Below are positions 34,800 through 43,770 of a DNA stretch of 64,000 nucleotides, one piece after another. The translations under genes were made by a program, and so were the position numbers. The notes under the pieces were generated by a model. That model saw only the letters and a list, made by a program, of their open reading frames with translations. It did no database searches and was not told the origin of the DNA. The stretch comes from Chitinophaga sp. Cy-1792 (GTDB lineage Bacteria > Bacteroidota > Bacteroidia > Chitinophagales > Chitinophagaceae): positions 124,001 to 188,000 of the forward strand of contig NZ_VWWO01000002.1 in assembly GCF_011752935.1 (NCBI RefSeq), read 5' to 3'. Positions within the stretch are counted from its first letter, which is position 1, and each line of letters starts with the position of its first letter.

Positions 34800-36359
34800 A
34801 TGATTAGATATATATACTTTTTCTCGCTGGTTGTATTATTCGTCGCCTGCAGAAAAGATTTAGGAAATTATGAGTACAAAGAGATCAATCAGCTTGCCAT
34901 CAGTGGTATTACAGATACGGTAACTGTCAGGCTGGGCACCAATGCCGCGGTTTTTCCCAAACTGGCTTTTACACAGGATACCGTTTCCAGCAATTTTACT
35001 TACGAATGGATGGCCATCGATTGGTCTACCACGGCGCAATACAGCCTGCTGGATACTACCCGTAACCTGACCAGGGAGCTGTCTTTGCAGGCCGGATATT
35101 ATAATACTTATTATACCGTAAAAGAGAAATCTACCGGTATTACCTGGTCCAAAAAATTTGTACTGAACGTCATCGGTACCTTTGGTAAAAAAGGCTGGCT
35201 GTTTATGTCAGAGATAGATGGAAAAACCAATGTACAGTACTGGGAAGAAGATATGACGAAGCTGGGTACTTATCCTGTCAGGCATACGGACCTCCTGAGC
35301 AAAATTAAAGATCCGGTGAGTGGAAAACCGCTGACGCTGGAAGGTAAACCAAAGTATATGAACGTTTCTAATACGATGGTAAGTGTAGCGGAAACAGGGA
35401 GCAAAATCTGGTTATATCTCGGGTCTGAGTTCTCCGGTGAAAAAATAAATATTACCGCCGGACTTACCTGGAAAACTCCGAGTTACTCTTTCCGTTTTGA
35501 AACGGCAAACTTATATCCTTCTAATCCTGAATGGGTATGGAGTCAGGCCTGGGGTGATCTTTATGCCTTCTATGATGGTCAGTTGTATAAGTCGTATTAC
35601 ACCAATAAAGAAGTATTTGGTATACCTATCAACAGGCTGAATACCGGCGAAACATTCAGGCTGTCGCCATACATGGCCATGCCTTTCGGCGCAGAAATGC
35701 TGGCCATTGTTTATGATACGGAACATAAACGTTTCCTGAAACATTATGGCGGTACGGTCAACTACCTGACCCCATTGATACCAAATCCTAAAGGCTTCGA
35801 TCCAACCGATATGAAAATGGATCTGCTGTATATGGCGCATACAGCCGCTTTCGGCGGACAGGCAGTAGCAGTATTGAAAGATGCCGCTGGTAAAAGGTTC
35901 ATTGCCCGCATCGGACTTACTACTTCCGGTGCTGTTTCTGCAGATAACCTGGAACAGGTAGACCTGCCGGAACTCGCCCAGGCAGACCATTACGAAGTAG
36001 ACATCCGCTACGGTTTCCTGATCTACAGCGTAAAGGATAAATTGTATGCCTATGACATGGACGCTAAAAAACAATGGCTGCTACGTGAGTATGGCACAGG
36101 ATCCGAAATTACCATGCTGAAATCTGGAATGGATTACGTGTTGCCTACATGGGCGGCATATCTCCTGAAACCACAGAATTATAACAGGGCACAAATTGAA
36201 CCGCCAATAGTAGGCCTGATGGTAGGCGTGTTTAACCCTGCTGCCGGCTCCCTCGGAGGAAAAGTGGATATCATTAACATGGAAATCTCCTCCAACCCAA
36301 GCTACTATACTTTCACTGGCTTCGGCAGGGTGGCGGATATCGAATACTTAAACCAGTAG
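34800..36359 (+). CDS. PKD-like family surface lipoprotein
   Basis: The 519-residue lipoprotein (Cys17 in FVACRKD) starts with a PKD/Ig-like beta-sandwich (about residues 25-125; ITDTVTVRLGTNAAVFPKL, YTVKEKSTGITWSKKFVLNVIG) and continues with a propeller-like region (GWLFMSEIDGKTNVQYWEED and later repeated beta blades). It ends the SusCD operon, 21 bp after the DUF4843 gene. The SusC-SusD-DUF4843-PKD order is a recurrent set in Bacteroidota. No degradative enzyme is attached here, so the substrate (glycan, peptide or metal complex) cannot be inferred. Confidence 0.88.
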   Translation: MIRYIYFFSLVVLFVACRKDLGNYEYKEINQLAISGITDTVTVRLGTNAAVFPKLAFTQDTVSSNFTYEWMAIDWSTTAQYSLLDTTRNLTRELSLQAGYYNTYYTVKEKSTGITWSKKFVLNVIGTFGKKGWLFMSEIDGKTNVQYWEEDMTKLGTYPVRHTDLLSKIKDPVSGKPLTLEGKPKYMNVSNTMVSVAETGSKIWLYLGSEFSGEKINITAGLTWKTPSYSFRFETANLYPSNPEWVWSQAWGDLYAFYDGQLYKSYYTNKEVFGIPINRLNTGETFRLSPYMAMPFGAEMLAIVYDTEHKRFLKHYGGTVNYLTPLIPNPKGFDPTDMKMDLLYMAHTAAFGGQAVAVLKDAAGKRFIARIGLTTSGAVSADNLEQVDLPELAQADHYEVDIRYGFLIYSVKDKLYAYDMDAKKQWLLREYGTGSEITMLKSGMDYVLPTWAAYLLKPQNYNRAQIEPPIVGLMVGVFNPAAGSLGGKVDIINMEISSNPSYYTFTGFGRVADIEYLNQ

Positions 36360-36426
36360 TATCGCATTACGTTGCCTGCCTGGTGAAAAACAGCTATAAC
36401 ACAACAAAATAGCAATGCAGTTGTTG

Positions 36427-36454
36427 AAGAGGTTACTCATTGGAGTAACCTCTT
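36427..36454 (+). terminator. Terminator of the SusCD operon
   Basis: AAGAGGTTACTC / GAGTAACCTCTT hairpin followed by TGCTTTTC. The remaining non-coding sequence from here to 36687 is AT-rich; I see no gene or clear promoter box in it. Confidence 0.85.
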
Positions 36455-36687
36455 TGCTTTTCATTATTTAACCATAAGTTCATCACATCTTTATAAATAT
36501 TAATAATGCCGGCAGATATTGTAATAGCAAGGGTTGTAGAGATTTGTCCGAATTGATTTTAGTTGAGTTTCAATAGGTTGTATTCCTACAGTTTTTTCCG
36601 GTTCAGGAGAGAAATAATATTATCTTAGAGAGATATACAAGTTCTTTGTTACAATTTCAAATCTCCCAAAAACTAAAGCTAAGCACA

Positions 36688-37524
36688 ATGGAATCTATTC
36701 AGCCCCAAACAAATACTTTCATTTCCACTGACGGATTGAACGTTTTTTACAGAAACTGGAACACGGCTAACCCTAAAGCCCTGGTTATTATAGCCCACGG
36801 TTTTAACTCCCACAGCGGTTACTATCAATGGGCCGCAGAACAATTAACCGCTCAGCATTATGAAGTGTATGCCCTCGATTTTCCAGGAAGAGGTCAGTCT
36901 GACGGAGAGCGGTATTATATTGCAGACTATCACACCTTTGCAGGAGAGCTGGATAAACTGATCAACATTGCTCAGACAGCACATCCCAATTTACCTACAT
37001 TTTTAATGGGTCATAGCGCCGGTGGCGTTATGTCAGTTGTCTACACCCTGGCTCACCAGGATAAACTGAGCGGTTTGATTTCTGAAAGCTTTGCTTTTCA
37101 GGTACCTGCCCCGGATTTTGCTATTGCCGCATTAAAAGGGTTGAGTCATATCTTCCCGCATGCGCATGTACTGAAACTGAAAAATGAAGACTTCTCCCGT
37201 AATAAGGAAGTAGTTGATTTTATGAACCATGATCCGCTCATCGCCGATGAAGTGCAACCAACAAAAACGGTGCAGCAACTTGCCCTTGCAGATGAGCAAC
37301 TGAAAGCAGATGTGGCTGAAATAAAACTCCCTGTCTTTTTCCTCCATGGTACTGCCGATAAAGCCACCAAGCCTTCTGGTAGCCAATTCTTTTATGACAA
37401 TGTTTCTTCAACGGATAAAACGTTGAAGTTTTATGAAGGGCATTATCATGATATGCTCAATGATCTTGATAAAGAGATAGTAATGAAAGATATCCTGGAC
37501 TGGTTAGATAAACATAGTTCTTAA
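36688..37524 (+). CDS. Alpha/beta hydrolase, monoacylglycerol lipase-like
   Basis: The 278-residue serine hydrolase has nucleophile S110 in MGHSAGG, oxyanion-hole HGFNSHSG (about residues 37-44), GRGQSDG, an Asp in FLHGTADKATKP and a His in EGHYHDML. This fits the Hydrolase_4/monoacylglycerol lipase group acting on short esters or monoglycerides in the cytoplasm (no signal peptide). ATG 36688 (MESIQPQTN) is used; the in-frame TTG at 36646 lacks support. Monocistronic, ended by the hairpin at 37541. Confidence 0.93.
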   Translation: MESIQPQTNTFISTDGLNVFYRNWNTANPKALVIIAHGFNSHSGYYQWAAEQLTAQHYEVYALDFPGRGQSDGERYYIADYHTFAGELDKLINIAQTAHPNLPTFLMGHSAGGVMSVVYTLAHQDKLSGLISESFAFQVPAPDFAIAALKGLSHIFPHAHVLKLKNEDFSRNKEVVDFMNHDPLIADEVQPTKTVQQLALADEQLKADVAEIKLPVFFLHGTADKATKPSGSQFFYDNVSSTDKTLKFYEGHYHDMLNDLDKEIVMKDILDWLDKHSS

Positions 37525-37540
37525 GCAGGGTTGCTTAAAT

Positions 37541-37575
37541 GCAAAACGGTCTCTACTCAGTAGAAACCGTTTTGC
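37541..37575 (+). terminator. Terminator of hydrolase gene
   Basis: A 17-bp inverted repeat with one G-U pair (GCAAAACGGTCTCTACT / AGTAGAAACCGTTTTGC) around a single C, ending in TGCTGCTTTT. The core matches the hairpin at 12079. Confidence 0.88.
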
Positions 37576-37620
37576 TGCTTTTATCCTGATGTAGCGTATA
37601 TTGCAGCCGGAAACCGGGCT

Positions 37621-37875
37621 ATGCGAAAAACACTACTGCTGAATATTATTCTTTTTATCTGCTTCCTCACAGGCACTTACCTGGTGGTTCACTATGCCAG
37701 TAAAGAAACTACTGTCATCAATCCATGGATAGGCAGGCTTTGTATCTTCATTTCCTGTCTGCTGCACCTGATCATCCTCTGGGCCAAAAACTTCGGTGCT
37801 GTAAACCACCGGATCATGGTATTCCAGTCATGGCTAGTCATCCTCTTTTACTTTGTGGCCGGCTTTTTTATATAA
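37621..37875 (+). CDS. Small three-helix membrane protein
   Basis: The 84-residue protein is almost entirely hydrophobic, with three predicted membrane spans (about residues 5-24, 37-56, 64-83). It starts at an ATG 46 bp after a terminator and ends 6 bp from the convergent pectinesterase. Length and composition suggest a real gene, but no family is recognised and no partner is adjacent. Confidence 0.6.
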   Translation: MRKTLLLNIILFICFLTGTYLVVHYASKETTVINPWIGRLCIFISCLLHLIILWAKNFGAVNHRIMVFQSWLVILFYFVAGFFI

Positions 37876-37881
37876 GCTTTA

Positions 37882-38916
37882 CTAAGGCTTCCAATTGTTC
37901 AATACTTTCTCCTGCGTATAGGCCCGGGCTTCTTTGGCTGTTAAGGCCCTTAATCCGGCCCATTTGGCGCGTTGCGACATATCAGCACCCAGGCCACTGT
38001 TGTTGTATTCTACGAGCTGTAAGCTATCACTGGTGGCTGCATAATCCATTCTCCAGGTAGTAGGCCAGCCTTTAGGGTCTATCTGTGCGGGAAGAACAGA
38101 ATTCAGAATGGCAACTTTAGGATAATTATGCCATGGCCTGCCAATCGCAACAGGCTTGCCATCATCACCGCTACGCGGGCTCCCGTCAGCATAGGTAAAC
38201 TTACATTCATTAAATACAAAACCATATGCCTGCTGCTGCGGTGTAGAAGGCGCTGTTATCCAGCCACCACCAAAACTTCTGATCTCACAGGCCTGAAAAT
38301 AAACAATACCACCACCATAGATATAGTCTGTACGACCCACTATCAGGCAGTTCCCGAAGTAATTCCGTTGTCCGTCTGCGGCCGCATAAATCGTGTCCTG
38401 GTACCCAAGCAGCCGGCAATTACGGAAGCTGCACCTGTCGCCACGCAGCGTAAGGGCCAATGCCTGACCTACCGGGCCTGCCGTATTGGAGACAGTAAGG
38501 TTTTCCGCCTGGAAGTCGTCCGCCAGGATCGTCAGCGTGGCGGAAGTTCTGATCAGGTCAGCGTTTTGATGCCATAGTTCCCAGGCATCAGCAGGACATT
38601 TATTCCCTGACTCCGGACTTTTACAATCATAAAGATGGTAACTGATGATCGTACTGTCGCGGCTTTCTCCTACCAGCTTGATTTTTACCTTCGATTTTGG
38701 CACCAGCAATTTTTCTGTATTATATAGTCCTTTTTTCAGGTAGATGATAGTCGTAGTAGTGCTGTTGTCGGGAACGGCATCTATGGCCTGTTGCAGACTG
38801 CTGTAATCACCGCTGCCATCCTTTGCCACAACGATGCGGCCAGGCGCGCCGGTAGCAAAAGTAGTCGCACAAGTCATCTGCATACACAAAAAAAATAATG
38901 TTATTGCCACCCTCAT
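37882..38916 (-). CDS. Pectinesterase (CE8)
   Basis: The 344-residue secreted enzyme is a right-handed beta-helix pectin methylesterase, de-esterifying homogalacturonan. Catalytic residues can be placed: Q151 (PVGQALAL), Q173-D174 (GYQDTIYA), D197 (GRTDYIYGG) and the Arg in IGRPWH. It has a signal peptide (MRVAITLFFLCMQMTCATTFA). ATG 38916 is preferred over 38943 because it begins exactly at the signal peptide and sits 1 bp after the GH95 stop; the longer form would overlap that gene by 26 bp. It is the second gene of a two-gene plant-polysaccharide operon. Confidence 0.93.
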   Translation of the reverse strand: MRVAITLFFLCMQMTCATTFATGAPGRIVVAKDGSGDYSSLQQAIDAVPDNSTTTTIIYLKKGLYNTEKLLVPKSKVKIKLVGESRDSTIISYHLYDCKSPESGNKCPADAWELWHQNADLIRTSATLTILADDFQAENLTVSNTAGPVGQALALTLRGDRCSFRNCRLLGYQDTIYAAADGQRNYFGNCLIVGRTDYIYGGGIVYFQACEIRSFGGGWITAPSTPQQQAYGFVFNECKFTYADGSPRSGDDGKPVAIGRPWHNYPKVAILNSVLPAQIDPKGWPTTWRMDYAATSDSLQLVEYNNSGLGADMSQRAKWAGLRALTAKEARAYTQEKVLNNWKP

Positions 38917-38917
38917 A

Positions 38918-41398
38918 CTATTTTGTTTTAAAGATGATTTCATAGGTTTTACCAGCTGTGGTAGCCATATCGTAATCCGTTACTCGGAAAGGCATTGTTG
39001 TGATTTCAGCGGCATTCGTAATAATGGGTTTACTAACAGGTATCAGCTGATAAAACTCATTGGCATTAATGCCGGTAGCTGCTTTTATCCCCTGGGTAGT
39101 TGACAGTTGCCAGTTGTGATGCAGGCGTAAGCGCAGGTTGCCACCTAAGGCGGAATGCACCGTTACTTTTTGTGGCTGGTTATTTTTCCAGGTAATATCA
39201 ACAGTAAATCCGCCACGCGCCATTAAACCCTTTACCACGCCGGATTTCCATGCGGCAGGGAGTGCAGGCAATATTTCAACCGCACCATCCTGGCTTTGTA
39301 ACAGCATCTCTGCAATTCCTGCGGTACATCCGAAATTGCCATCTATCTGGAAAGGCGGATGTGCATCAAAGAGATTAGGATAGGTGCCGCCGCCCTGGCC
39401 TTTCTGCACTTCCGGTGATACCAGGTTTAATTGGTTGGTGATCAGTTTCAGTGCATGGTCGCCATCTTTCATGCGTGCCCAGAAATTAACTTTCCAGCCC
39501 ATGCTCCAGCCGGTAGAGATATCACCGCGGGAAGTAAGGGTGTTTTTAGCCGCCGCAAATAATGCAGGCTGTTGTATAGGTGAAATCTGTGCGGAAGGAT
39601 ACAGGCCAAATAGCTGCGAGATATGCCGGTGGCGGTCGTTGGGGCGGTCCCAGTCGAACATCCATTCCTGTAGCTGACCATATTTCCCTGCCTGCATGGG
39701 CGGTAGCTGTGCGCGTGTATGCGTTAGCGTATCAGCGAATGCCTCGTCAGTTTGTAAGGCATGCGCTGCAAATATGGTGTTGGTAAACAGATCGGTGAGT
39801 ATCTGGTTATCCATGGTAGTGCCGTAGGTAAGGCCGATACTGTTGCCGGCACTGTCTTTCATGAAGTTATTTTCCGGGCTCATACTAGGCGCTACGACCA
39901 GCCATCCATGGTCGGGCTCACGCTGTAAGGCGTCGAGGTAATAGGTGGCGGCGCTCTTCATAATAGGGTAGGCGCTCCTGAGAAATTCTTTATTGCCGGT
40001 ATAGAGGTAGTGTTCCCATAGATGCCGGCAAAGCCATGCGCCACCCATTGGCCACATACCATAAAAGCCACCGTCTACGGGACCGGTTATGCGCCACAGA
40101 TCAGTGTTGTGATGTGCTACCCAGCCACGGGCATGGTACAGCTTTTGCGCGCTCTCCTGGCCGGTTACAGACAGGTCTTTGATCATATCGAACAGTGGTT
40201 GTCCCAGCTCACTCAGATTGGTTACCTCTGCCGGCCAGTAGTTCATTTCTGTGTTGATGTTGATCGTATACTTGCTATCCCAGGCAGGATTGGTTTTGTC
40301 ATTCCATTTACCTTGCAGATTGGTGGCTTGCCCGCCGGGCTGAGATCCTGAAATCAGCAGGTAGCGGCCAAACTGAAAGTAAAGTTCCGTTAGCTGCGGA
40401 TCGTTACTGCTGCTGTATTGCTGCACCCGTTGATCGGTGGGGAGCTGCGCGGTAGTTGCGGGCCCCAGGAACAGCGAAACCCGGTCGAAATATTGATGAT
40501 ATGCCTGCTGATGGGATGATAATAACGTGTTAAATGGCTTGTCTGCGGTGGCCTGCAATGCCTGCATAGCTTTCACATGCGGATTGCCGCTGACATCATG
40601 GTAGTTGATGAAGTTAGTGCCAATAGCGATATAGATGGTAGCTGTTGTAGCATTGTTTACGACAATGGATGAATCGGTATAGGCAACCGTTCCATCTGTG
40701 GTGGCCACTTTTACAGCTGTTTCGAAACGTATGGCAGGCGCGAGTTTCTCCTGTATGCCAGGTGTGCCTGTAAGTGTGAGTATGCCATTTGTTACATGGG
40801 TGTTTTTATGCAGATGCGGGCTATTCATTGAAACAGCAAACGATAGCGCTTTGCTGCTACTGGCGCTGCAATGAACCGCGATGATATTATCTGTAAGAGA
40901 AGCAATCGTTTGCCGGGTGTAGGTGATGTTATTTCGTGTATACCTGACCGTAGCAACGGCATTGGAGATATCAAGGTCCCGGTAGTAATCATTCACCTGC
41001 TCATGTCCGGGAAAGGATATACGCAGATCAGCCGCCGGCTGATAGCTCATGCCGTTATAAGCGGCGTTCATACTGGCTTTGGAGAGCGCCTGTGCGGCGG
41101 CCCATTGCTTTTCAAAGAGGAGCTTTCGTATAACCGGAATAACCGTAGCCTGGCTGTCAACAATATTATTATGTGGTTGTCCGGTCCAGATGGTTTCTTC
41201 GTTTAGCTGTATACGTTCGGCAGATGGTTGTCCGTAAACCATAGCGGCGAGGTGTCCGTTTCCTATGGGCAGGGCTTCGTTCCATGTGGCTGCTGGTTTA
41301 TTGTACCAGAGTTTCAGTTGATCAGGCTGGTTTTTTTGTTGCGCAGCCATGCTGCCGGCAAGCAGCAGCATGGTTCCTGTAACTAAATAACGTTTCAT
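38918..41398 (-). CDS. GH95 family glycoside hydrolase
   Basis: The 826-residue secreted enzyme (signal peptide to SMAAQ) is a GH95 alpha-L-fucosidase or alpha-L-galactosidase. It opens with the N-terminal beta-sandwich ([46 protein letters not shown]), followed by the (alpha/alpha)6 barrel, which includes [49 protein letters not shown] and a C-terminal beta domain. GH95 acts by inversion using a Glu and an Asn-assisted Asp; the [10 protein letters not shown] and HHNTD motifs hold these. With the coupled pectinesterase it points to pectic side chains or other cell-wall polysaccharide. The start MKRYLV at 41398 fits the signal peptide. Confidence 0.94.
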   Translation of the reverse strand: MKRYLVTGTMLLLAGSMAAQQKNQPDQLKLWYNKPAATWNEALPIGNGHLAAMVYGQPSAERIQLNEETIWTGQPHNNIVDSQATVIPVIRKLLFEKQWAAAQALSKASMNAAYNGMSYQPAADLRISFPGHEQVNDYYRDLDISNAVATVRYTRNNITYTRQTIASLTDNIIAVHCSASSSKALSFAVSMNSPHLHKNTHVTNGILTLTGTPGIQEKLAPAIRFETAVKVATTDGTVAYTDSSIVVNNATTATIYIAIGTNFINYHDVSGNPHVKAMQALQATADKPFNTLLSSHQQAYHQYFDRVSLFLGPATTAQLPTDQRVQQYSSSNDPQLTELYFQFGRYLLISGSQPGGQATNLQGKWNDKTNPAWDSKYTININTEMNYWPAEVTNLSELGQPLFDMIKDLSVTGQESAQKLYHARGWVAHHNTDLWRITGPVDGGFYGMWPMGGAWLCRHLWEHYLYTGNKEFLRSAYPIMKSAATYYLDALQREPDHGWLVVAPSMSPENNFMKDSAGNSIGLTYGTTMDNQILTDLFTNTIFAAHALQTDEAFADTLTHTRAQLPPMQAGKYGQLQEWMFDWDRPNDRHRHISQLFGLYPSAQISPIQQPALFAAAKNTLTSRGDISTGWSMGWKVNFWARMKDGDHALKLITNQLNLVSPEVQKGQGGGTYPNLFDAHPPFQIDGNFGCTAGIAEMLLQSQDGAVEILPALPAAWKSGVVKGLMARGGFTVDITWKNNQPQKVTVHSALGGNLRLRLHHNWQLSTTQGIKAATGINANEFYQLIPVSKPIITNAAEITTMPFRVTDYDMATTAGKTYEIIFKTK

Positions 41399-41496
41399 AC
41401 GTGGCAATTATCCTTTGAAAATTGGAAAATTTTGGGAGAAAGCCGGAATGAAAGCCGCTATTTATTTACGCAATCGTTCCCGTTGAGGATGAGCGG

Positions 41497-41988
41497 TTAA
41501 TTACGCAACCGACGTAACTCCTGCAAAGAGATTCCCTCATTTTTCCAGACTGTACTTATTTGTCCCAATTTGATATATAACATGATATACAGAATGATTA
41601 GTGGGAGTGGGCAGATGAATAGTAGCAACAGGTTCTGAGCAAAGTTTATTCCTATGAAAGAAAAAGATACGAACATCCCGCATATACAGGCTGCGCGGCC
41701 TATACCTATTGCCTCCTTTTTCTCTGCCCATATTAAAGCATTTCCAAGGCAGAAGGTTAAAGTAAGTATAATACAAAAGGTATTGAATAATGCAGGCCGT
41801 AGATGAAATATTGAACCTGTAAAAATGGCTACGAAAAGGAAATATGTTGTACTTAACGTAAAAAAGCCGCCCAATATACTTCCGATTATCACCATAACTC
41901 TGCAATACACTGGCAACATATGGAACCTTCTTTTCTTTTGGACGATATCCTGCATATCACCGAGTAGGGATGTTTCTGTTGTATTCAT
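41497..41988 (-). CDS. Paralogous four-span membrane protein, copy 4
   Basis: The 163-residue last member of a four-gene tandem family. It has an N-terminal tail (TSLLGDMQDIVQKKRRFHMLPVY), four hydrophobic segments, a loop motif CLGNALIWAEKKEAI between helices 2 and 3, and a basic tail ending WKNEGISLQELRRLRN. The family skeleton is SILD-x-I-x-KRRW-x2-LP-x-Y, LGN-x-FLW-x-EKK-x-AI-x-WGYA and IRK-x-W-x3-G-V-S-x2-EL. Function unknown. It lies 22 bp downstream of copy 3. Confidence 0.82.
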   Translation of the reverse strand: MNTTETSLLGDMQDIVQKKRRFHMLPVYCRVMVIIGSILGGFFTLSTTYFLFVAIFTGSIFHLRPALFNTFCIILTLTFCLGNALIWAEKKEAIGIGRAACICGMFVSFSFIGINFAQNLLLLFICPLPLIILYIMLYIKLGQISTVWKNEGISLQELRRLRN

Positions 41989-42010
41989 AGGAAATATTAA
42001 AAATGTGAGA

Positions 42011-42457
42011 TTAATTCATTTCACTTTTAGAAGCCCCGATTGTTTTCCAGTTACGGCGCACCCGTAATAAAACGACAAACAGCAGGGCGTGTAATCCACC
42101 AAATGGTACCGCCGTGAGAATAATTATCAACGGAGTACTTGCGTAAAGGCTTATTTCCCTGCCAGCTCCGATAGACAGCAGTACCCCAAGGATAGAACTT
42201 GCATAAGCCCATCCAATCACATATCTTTTTTCTAAACATATAAATAGAAAACCCATAAAATATAGCAGGCAGGTTAATAACATCAGTAGAAAGGGGGCAT
42301 CCCAGCTCCAGAAACGATCCTTGATAATCAGTATCAGTAAACTGCCTGTAATGAATGTCCCTGCTAAGGTTCCAGGGATCACCAGTACTTTCGTGAAAAC
42401 TGGTAGTAGCTGCCACCTTCTTTTTTTGTGAGGAATAGTGGTTTCATTTGAATGCAT
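42011..42457 (-). CDS. Paralogous four-span membrane protein, copy 3
   Basis: The 148-residue member is the most divergent. The N-terminal SILD segment is shortened (MHSNETTIPHKKRRWQLLPVF), the mid-loop reads LFICLEKRYVIGWAYASS, and the tail is RVRRNWKTIGASKSEMN. Four membrane spans are retained. It lies 45 bp downstream of copy 2. The loss of the N-terminal helix while the KKRRW patch is kept suggests the two parts do different jobs. Confidence 0.8.
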   Translation of the reverse strand: MHSNETTIPHKKRRWQLLPVFTKVLVIPGTLAGTFITGSLLILIIKDRFWSWDAPFLLMLLTCLLYFMGFLFICLEKRYVIGWAYASSILGVLLSIGAGREISLYASTPLIIILTAVPFGGLHALLFVVLLRVRRNWKTIGASKSEMN

Positions 42458-42502
42458 AGGTCGTGATCTTATTATTTCGGATTATCAGCACAGGCACGCA
42501 AA

Positions 42503-42979
42503 TCAGCTTAGTTCTCTTTTGGTAACACCGTTCTCCATCCAGTTTTTCCTGATTTTGCGGAGTTGAAAAATAAATGATACGTATAACAGCACCAGTGGAA
42601 GCATGGTAGACATTGGCGTCTTTGTTAGCTGATTCAGGAAATTGGCGATACCAAGTGTGACAACAAGTGCACAGACACTGCTGGCATATCCCCAGTAAAT
42701 GGCGCTCTTCTTTTCCATCCATAAGAAAAGATTGCCGAGGAAGAAAGTAAGTAAAATTAGCGCGGCCATAATAATAGGGATTCTCTCACCGGGCTTGAAT
42801 AAATCATGCCCTTCTTCCGTGAAAAGTGCCCCTGCTAATATGAGGGTGTTTAGCAGCCCACCAGCGATGGTACTGAATATCACTATTATTCTGCCGTAAA
42901 GCGGGAGTATAAGCCATCTTCTTTTTTTTGCGGCGCTCTCAATAATATCGTCCAGGATGGAGGTTTCGGTTGTGCTCAT
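42503..42979 (-). CDS. Paralogous four-span membrane protein, copy 2
   Basis: The 158-residue member fits the family consensus best: TSILDDIIESAAKKRRWLILPLYGR, FFLGNLFLWMEKKSAIYWGYASS, LRKIRKNWMENGVTKRELS. It has four membrane helices with both termini probably cytoplasmic by the positive-inside rule. It is 57 bp downstream of copy 1. Confidence 0.85.
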   Translation of the reverse strand: MSTTETSILDDIIESAAKKRRWLILPLYGRIIVIFSTIAGGLLNTLILAGALFTEEGHDLFKPGERIPIIMAALILLTFFLGNLFLWMEKKSAIYWGYASSVCALVVTLGIANFLNQLTKTPMSTMLPLVLLYVSFIFQLRKIRKNWMENGVTKRELS

Positions 42980-43036
42980 GGATTTTGTCTCGTTGATGTA
43001 AGGAATGAAATAGTTGTTGTCAATGCTAAACCCTGA

Positions 43037-43525
43037 TTATATTATAAGAGGTTTTTTTAAATCGGCGCTGCTCACACCTTCTTCTTTCCAGCGTTTTCGT
43101 ATTTTGATCAAATTAAAAATAAGTGGTGCAAATAGTGCCAGTGGAGGTATAGTGCGTATAATAAAGGATGCAGTATTACTTGCAGCGGCTATTGTTGTGA
43201 TAACTAAAAAGAATAGCACCGGAACAACCGGTGTAAAATATCCCCAAAGAATGGCATTCCTTTTTTCTTTCCAAAGGAACCAGTTGCCCAGAAAGGTAAG
43301 GCCAATAAAGGTACCGAAGAATAAATCCATGACAAACAAGAATATATCAAACTGTCGTAGCGATGTAAGAATGAAGTCATAAATAATGTAGGAAATCAGT
43401 AATGGATATAAGATTATTCCAAGTATTACCAGTGTTCTGGTATAGAAAGATAGCATATGCCACCTGCGTTTTGTGGCGGTGCTCTCCATAATTCCATCCA
43501 GGATGGAAATATCATTCATATTCAT
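43037..43525 (-). CDS. Paralogous four-span membrane protein, copy 1
   Basis: The 162-residue first member begins MNMNDISILDGIMESTATKRRWHML. This start (43525) aligns exactly with copy 2; an upstream ATG at 43597 would add 24 residues absent from the paralogues. The loop FLGNWFLWKEKRNAILWGYF and the tail IRKRWKEEGVSSADL match the family. It heads the tandem array, which faces the acyltransferase gene on the other strand. Confidence 0.83.
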   Translation of the reverse strand: MNMNDISILDGIMESTATKRRWHMLSFYTRTLVILGIILYPLLISYIIYDFILTSLRQFDIFLFVMDLFFGTFIGLTFLGNWFLWKEKRNAILWGYFTPVVPVLFFLVITTIAAASNTASFIIRTIPPLALFAPLIFNLIKIRKRWKEEGVSSADLKKPLII

Positions 43526-43770
43526 AGGTTGTTGCGCTTTAGGCATAGGTAGCAGATAGGGCCAATTTACATAAAATATCCGCTCTGGAACAGTCATGGC
43601 GCCTCCTTCATAATTTCTGCATATAAACCGGTGAGATTTTTATTGGTTTATACTCTTTAGAGATAGGCATGACAGGAATCCACCTGAAATGTATTATTTT
43701 CAAGTGTTTGATGTGCTGTTTGCTTTATAAACTTATCCTGTTCTATTATTCATTTTTTCAACCTGTGTCC

